A stretch of 64,000 bases of DNA from Streptomyces rimosus subsp. rimosus (GTDB taxonomy: Bacteria > Actinomycetota > Actinomycetes > Streptomycetales > Streptomycetaceae): the NCBI RefSeq assembly GCF_000720725.1, contig NZ_JOCQ01000024.1:1-64000 (forward strand), written 5' to 3'. Within the stretch, counting starts at the first letter, position 1. Every line of letters starts with the position of its first letter. Below the pieces are notes generated by a model. The model did not search any database and was not told the DNA's origin. It saw only the letters and a program-made list of their open reading frames with translations. This document shows, piece after piece, positions 60,111 through 64,000 of this stretch. The translations under genes and the position numbers were made by a program.

Positions 60111-61247
60111 TCAGGCGACGACGGCAGCCGGGGGCCGCGGCCGCGCGTCCGGCTCCTGGGCCTCCAGCTCGCGTACGAGCGGCAGGACGCGCTTACCGAA
60201 GTACTCGACCTCCTCCAGGTAGTGCAGGAAGCCGAGCAGGAAGAGGTCCACGCCGAGGCGCTTGTAGGCGACGATGCGTTCGGCGATCTGTTCCGGAGTG
60301 CCGATCAGCCCCGTACGGAACCCGTCGTTGTACTGCACGAGGTCCTCGAACGACGAGTCCTGCCACATGCCCTTGCCGTCGGCGGTGGACCGGCCCGCCT
60401 GCCGCACGGCGTCCGAGAAGCCGTGTACGGCCTCGGTGTCCGCCTTGGCGACGATCTCCCGCAGCACCTCGCGGGCCTCCGCCTCGGTGTCGCGGGCGAT
60501 CAGGAAGCCGTTCAGGCCGAAGCGGGGCGCGGGCCGTCCGGCCGCGGCGGCCGAGGCACGCACGTCGGTGAGCTGTTCGGTGACGCCGTCGAAGTCACTG
60601 CCGTTGCTGAAGTACCAGTCGGAGGCCCGGCCCGCCATGGCGCGCGCTGCGGTGGAGTTGCCGCCCTGGAAGATCTCCGGGTGCGGGCGCAGCGGGGAGG
60701 TGACCGGCTTGGGCTTGAGCGAGAAGTCGCGGATCCGGTAGAAGTCGCCGGCCAGCCGCGCGCGGTCCTCGGTCCAGATGCCGCGCAGCGCGGTGATGAA
60801 CTCCTCGGCCCGCCGGTAGCGTTCGTCGTGCTCCAGCCAGGGCTCGCCGAGCGCGGTGAACTCGCCCTTGAACCAGCCGCTGACGACGTTGACCGCGAAC
60901 CGGCCGCCGGACAGCTGGTCCGCGGTGGCACCGAGCTTGGCCAGGACGCCGGGGTGCCAGAGCCCGGGGTGGACGGCGGCGATGACCTTCAGACGCTCGG
61001 TGGCGAGCAGCAGCGCGAGGCTGAAGGAGGTGGACTCGTGCTGGTACTCGGCGCCGTAACCGGCCATGTAGCGGACCTGGGTGAGCGCGTAGTCGAAGCC
61101 GTTGCGCTCGGCCAGGACGGCGAGTTCGCGGTTGTAGTCGTAGCCCCAGTCGGTGCGCTGCTCGATGGTGCTGGTGACGAGGCCGCCGCTGACGTTGGGC
61201 ACCCAGTAGGCGAAGCGCAGCGGGTCAAAGGCGGGCGGGACGGGCAT
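60111..61247 (-). CDS. sfnG: Dimethyl sulfone monooxygenase SfnG
   Basis: 378 aa from ATG 61247 with GGGAG 6 nt upstream (a longer frame starts at 61292). Luciferase-like protein with the SfnG opening FAYWVPNVSGGLVTSTIEQR, then DWGYDYNRELAVLAE, NVVSGWFKGEFTALGEPW, HPEIFQGGNSTAARAMAG and LGFLHYLEEVEYFGKRVLP. With FMNH2 it turns dimethyl sulfone into methanesulfinate and formaldehyde. It is the first structural gene after the leader peptide. Confidence 0.93.
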   Translation of the reverse strand: MPVPPAFDPLRFAYWVPNVSGGLVTSTIEQRTDWGYDYNRELAVLAERNGFDYALTQVRYMAGYGAEYQHESTSFSLALLLATERLKVIAAVHPGLWHPGVLAKLGATADQLSGGRFAVNVVSGWFKGEFTALGEPWLEHDERYRRAEEFITALRGIWTEDRARLAGDFYRIRDFSLKPKPVTSPLRPHPEIFQGGNSTAARAMAGRASDWYFSNGSDFDGVTEQLTDVRASAAAAGRPAPRFGLNGFLIARDTEAEAREVLREIVAKADTEAVHGFSDAVRQAGRSTADGKGMWQDSSFEDLVQYNDGFRTGLIGTPEQIAERIVAYKRLGVDLFLLGFLHYLEEVEYFGKRVLPLVRELEAQEPDARPRPPAAVVA

Positions 61248-61470
61248 CAGGTACTCCCGGTGGGTCTGGGTGGGCAGGGGGAATTGCGGCATCGGCCGGG
61301 ACGCGCATTCCGTACGACTCGTAATCCGAAAATCAGCGAGCGGACACGGCGAACAGGAGACGCGGCGAACCGGCCATTCCAGATGGCATGACGGGGAAAT
61401 CCGGAAGGTTCCGGAAAAAGATCAACCGGCTCGCCGGAATACCGCCGGAGAATCCGGACCGGTGGCGTCC
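61248..61470 (-). promoter_or_regulatory. Leader-to-sfnG untranslated region with CCGG-rich hairpins
   Basis: 223 nt between the leader stop and sfnG. It contains the inverted repeat TCCGGAA-GG-TTCCGGA (61400-61415), preceded on the coding strand by TTTTT, and several more CCGG elements (61425-61462) that can pair with one another in alternative ways. This layout suits transcription or translation attenuation. Confidence 0.5.
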
Positions 61471-61557
61471 TTACCGGCCGGCGCGCCGACACAGGGCGCT
61501 GGAGACCCGTACGAGGTCCACATGACGGCGCTGTGTGAGCTGCCCGAGCTTCTTCAT
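61471..61557 (-). CDS. Sulfur-metabolism leader peptide (RRHVDL ... SSALC type)
   Basis: 28 aa, too short for most gene callers. ATG 61557 has a strong GAGGAGG about 9 nt upstream. The peptide MKKLGQLTQRRHVDLVRVSS continues with ALCRRAGR: this RRHxDLxRVSS-LC pattern is the actinobacterial leader family found in front of cysteine/sulfur genes, in which translation through a late Cys codon couples cysteine supply to expression of the genes behind. Here it precedes sfnG and the whole organosulfur operon. Confidence 0.9.
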   Translation of the reverse strand: MKKLGQLTQRRHVDLVRVSSALCRRAGR

Positions 61558-61777
61558 CAACGCGTCACCTCCTCGCAACAATTCGGCGGTAGGGCCGCGG
61601 TCCGGCCGGTCGTTTCCCGCCACTTCCGGGAGTTTACCCAGGCTGCCGCCGCAGGTCGACAAGGCATCCGCGAGGTGGTGATAGGGTCCCCCTTCCACCG
61701 GGCCCCGAGCGGGGAATATCACCGGCCCCCGACCGGGGAATTCACCGGCGTCCGGCCATGCTTGGAGGCGGCTTGCC

Positions 61778-62701
61778 GTGCGAATAGAACAATTGGAATA
61801 CCTGGCGGCGGTCACCCGGCTCGGGTCGCTGCGCCGGGCCGCCGAGGAGCTGCATCTGTCGCAGCCTGCGCTCAGCGAGACCGTCCGCAACCTGGAGCGG
61901 GAGCTGGGCGTGGGGCTGCTGGACCGCAAGCGGTCCGGGGCGAAGATCAGCGACGAGGGGCGGGAGCTGCTGCCGCACATCGCCGGAGTGCTGGAGGCGG
62001 TCGACCGGCTGCGCCGTGCGGCCGACGACCAGCACCAGGTCAGCCGGATGGTGCGGCTGGGCACGGTCAACGCGGCCACGGTCCCGCTGCTCGTCCCGGC
62101 CGTCCGGGAGTTCCGCGCCGCGCATCCGCTGACCCAGGTGGAGGTGGTCACCGCCCAGCAGGACACCATTCAGCAGGGTCTGACGGAGGGCGGGTTCGAC
62201 CTCGGGCTGGTCAACTACCTGCGGGGCGACGACCTGCCGCCGGGCCTGCACACCACCGAGCTGCTGCGCGGGCGCCCGGTCGTGTGCGTGCGCCCGGACA
62301 GCCCGCTGGCGGCGCTGGAGTCGGTCACCGTCGCGGATCTGCTGGCCGAGCCGCTGATCGTGATGCGCTCGGGGTACGTCATGCACCGTTACGTCCACCG
62401 GCTGCTCCGGGGCCGTACACCGTCCTTCTCGTACTCGACCGACGGCGCGGAGATGGGCAAGCTGATGGTGGCCGAAGGACTCGGCGCCACCGTACTGCCC
62501 GACTACAGCGTGCTCGGCGACCCGCTGGAGCGCAGCGGGTCGATCACCTGCCGTCCGCTGGCGGACGACGCCACGGAGGTGCGCATGGTGATCCAGCGGC
62601 GCCGCGCCGGCTCGGTGCCCCGTGCGGCCCGCGACCTGCACGCGATCTTCGTCCGGCGCGCCGGGGAGCCGCCGCACCGGGGCACCCGGGCCGACGCGTG
62701 A
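61778..62701 (+). CDS. LysR family transcriptional regulator of the sulfur operon
   Basis: 307 aa from GTG 61778. HTH: YLAAVTRLGSLRRAAEELHL and SQPALSETVRNLERELG (about 6-45), then a full effector domain (about 90-295). It is divergent from the leader/sfnG operon with 220 bp between starts, so it most likely activates that operon when sulfate or cysteine is short, comparable in role to Cbl/CysB. Two near-repeats of CCGAxCGGGGAAT-TCACCGG (61708-61752) precede it and could be its binding sites. Confidence 0.92.
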   Translation: MRIEQLEYLAAVTRLGSLRRAAEELHLSQPALSETVRNLERELGVGLLDRKRSGAKISDEGRELLPHIAGVLEAVDRLRRAADDQHQVSRMVRLGTVNAATVPLLVPAVREFRAAHPLTQVEVVTAQQDTIQQGLTEGGFDLGLVNYLRGDDLPPGLHTTELLRGRPVVCVRPDSPLAALESVTVADLLAEPLIVMRSGYVMHRYVHRLLRGRTPSFSYSTDGAEMGKLMVAEGLGATVLPDYSVLGDPLERSGSITCRPLADDATEVRMVIQRRRAGSVPRAARDLHAIFVRRAGEPPHRGTRADA

Positions 62702-62789
62702 TGAGGCAGGATCGAAGAAAGGCGTACGGAGGAGGAGGTACGGCGCCGGGCGCCCCGCGCGACGGTTCCGTTCCGGTCGGGAGGTCGGT

Positions 62790-63599
62790 GTGGCGGTGGA
62801 GGTCACCTGGTGGGGGCACGCCACCGTCACGGTCGCCGATTCGGGCGTACGGATCCTGACCGACCCGCTGTTCGTCCGGCGCCTCGCGCACCTGCGGCGC
62901 CGCCGGGGCGCGCTCCCGCCGCCGGCCGCGGCCCGCGCCGACGCCGTCCTCGTCTCCCATCTGCACGCCGACCACCTGCACCCCGCCTCCCTGGCGCGCC
63001 TCGCGCCGGGCACGCGGCTGGTGGTGCCGTACGGGGCTGCCGCGGCGGTGCCGGGGCTGCGGCGGGTGGCGGCGGCCCGCGGACTGCCGGTCACCGAGGT
63101 GCGGCCCGGTGACACGGTGTCCGTACGCGCGTCCCGGAACGGCCACGGCCCCGCCGAGGTGACCGTCCGCGCTGTGCACGCGGCACACGACGGGCGCCGG
63201 CTGCCGTACGGGCCGCACCGGGTGCCCGCGCTCGGCTATGTGGTGCACGGCGCGGCGACAACGTACTTCGCGGGCGACACCGGGCTTTTCGACACGATGG
63301 CCGAGGAGGTCGGCGCCTGTGATGTGGCGCTGCTGCCGGTGGGCGGCTGGGGCCCGTTCCTGGGGCACGGGCATCTCGACGCGCGGCGGGCGGCCGAGGC
63401 GGCGGCCCGGCTCGGGCCGGTCAGCGCGGTCCCGGTGCACTACGGCACGTACTGGCCGATCGGCATGGACGCGGTGCGCCCCCACGAGTTCCACTCCCCC
63501 GGCGACGAGTTCGCGCGGCAGGCCGGGCTGCTGGCGCCGGAGGTGGCGGTGCACCGGCTGGCGCACGGCGAGTCCGTACGGCTGACGGGCGCGCGGTGA
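62790..63599 (+). CDS. Metallo-beta-lactamase-fold hydrolase (UlaG/NAPE-PLD-like)
   Basis: 269 aa from GTG 62790, 5 nt after GGGAGG. Metal motif SHLHADHLH (about 53-61), preceding TWWGHATV at the start, HAAHDGRR, FAGDTGLFDTM and a late GHGHLD with HYGTYW complete the ligand set for a two-metal site. L-ascorbate-6-phosphate-lactonase-like proteins have this layout; the substrate is unknown. Its stop overlaps the next start (GTGA). Confidence 0.9.
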   Translation: MAVEVTWWGHATVTVADSGVRILTDPLFVRRLAHLRRRRGALPPPAAARADAVLVSHLHADHLHPASLARLAPGTRLVVPYGAAAAVPGLRRVAAARGLPVTEVRPGDTVSVRASRNGHGPAEVTVRAVHAAHDGRRLPYGPHRVPALGYVVHGAATTYFAGDTGLFDTMAEEVGACDVALLPVGGWGPFLGHGHLDARRAAEAAARLGPVSAVPVHYGTYWPIGMDAVRPHEFHSPGDEFARQAGLLAPEVAVHRLAHGESVRLTGAR

Positions 63600-64000
63600 T
63601 CGGCGGGCTGGCGGGCGGCCTGCCCGCCGAACCGGCACAGCAGGCGGTGGGCTATCCGTCGCTGTTCCTGCTGGTGGTGCTGGGTTCGCTGGTGCCGGTG
63701 ATGCCGACCGGCGCGGTGGTCAGCTCGGCAGCGGTGGTGGCCTTTCACCAGGGCTCGCCATGGGCGCTGCTGTCGGTCCTCGGGGTGAGCGCCCTCGCCG
63801 CGTTCCTCGGCGACCTGGGGCTGTACTGGCTGGGCGGACGCGGCGTGCGCTCACGCAACGGTTCCCGCTGGCTGGACCGCCTGCGCGACCGCGCCGCGCC
63901 GGAGCGGCTGGCACAGGCGCAGGCCGGGCTGCGCGCGCACGGCGTGCTGGTGCTCGTGCTGTCCCGTCTGGTGCCGGCCGGGCGAGTGCCGGTGATGCTG
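63596..64000 (+). CDS. DedA/VTT family membrane protein (C-terminus cut by window edge)
   Basis: The first 135 codons from GTG 63596 are in the window. Hydrophobic helix LFLLVVLGSLVPVMPTGAVV, then LLSVLGVSALAAFLGDLGLYWLGGRG and the family signature VLSRLVPAGRVPVM at the very edge. DedA proteins are flippase-like carriers for polyprenyl or phospholipids. The 4-nt overlap with the hydrolase gene implies cotranslation. Confidence 0.85.
   Translation, partial: MIGGLAGGLPAEPAQQAVGYPSLFLLVVLGSLVPVMPTGAVVSSAAVVAFHQGSPWALLSVLGVSALAAFLGDLGLYWLGGRGVRSRNGSRWLDRLRDRAAPERLAQAQAGLRAHGVLVLVLSRLVPAGRVPVML

Noticed and set aside
56485..60222. Plus-strand open frame of about 1245 codons opposite the sulfur operon
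   Set aside because: Gly/Val/Arg-rich antisense of four well-identified minus-strand enzymes; no motif of its own.

Overview
The window is chromosomal DNA of a high-GC actinomycete, almost certainly a Streptomyces or a close relative. Third codon positions are nearly all G or C, GTG and TTG starts are common, and the gene families are typical: a SARP-type regulator with an NB-ARC domain, an ECF sigma factor paired with a YciI protein, a mycothiol-dependent-isomerase-fold protein, a near-perfect DtxR/DmdR-type iron box and a sulfur-responsive leader peptide. No rRNA, tRNA, CRISPR array, complete insertion sequence or prophage was seen. About 58 protein genes are supported. Most of the long open frames on the opposite strands are GC-driven shadows and are not annotated.

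Left part (1-10008). A leftward run holds four overlapping genes of an ebo/edb-type cluster: a myo-inositol-phosphate synthase-like enzyme, a UbiA prenyltransferase, a sugar-phosphate-isomerase-like protein and EboA, which is cut by the window edge. It is preceded by a sugar ABC ATPase that ends inside its second nucleotide-binding domain and by a ROK repressor. A large SARP/NB-ARC regulator faces right.

10-24.6 kb: a siderophore-interacting reductase, a secreted HtaA-like protein, an SDR enzyme under an iron box, a GntR/flavin-monooxygenase divergent pair, fdhD, a MarR/quinone-oxidoreductase pair with two palindromes between them, a secreted sialidase, a three-gene WXG100/type VII-like module, a stand-alone EF-Tu domain II-III protein and a bile-acid-symporter-family carrier with its LysR regulator.

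24.7-45 kb: a DUF3050/methyltransferase/small basic peptide group, an acyl-CoA ligase, membrane and redox genes, an acyltransferase followed by a PIG-L deacetylase with a propeller-like tail, a decayed IS5-type transposase, DinB/MDMPI and methyltransferase genes, a DUF1266 protein, a YihY protein, pterin dehydratase and a Tat-exported flavin amine-oxidase-like enzyme.

44-55.7 kb: ECF42 sigma factor with YciI, an XRE regulator behind 11-bp iterons, and three local regulator/enzyme sets (MerR with FAD hydroxylase, TetR with SDR, and an amino-acid permease next to a membrane-anchored phosphatase-like protein).

Right end (55.8-64 kb): a coherent organosulfur-scavenging operon reads leftward: a cysteine-containing leader peptide, SfnG, an SfnC/DszC-like flavin monooxygenase, an FMN reductase, SfnB and SsuD. 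A LysR gene faces it. The expected job is release of sulfite from dimethyl sulfone and alkanesulfonates under sulfate limitation, with control by leader translation. A metallo-beta-lactamase-fold hydrolase and the start of a DedA protein close the window.
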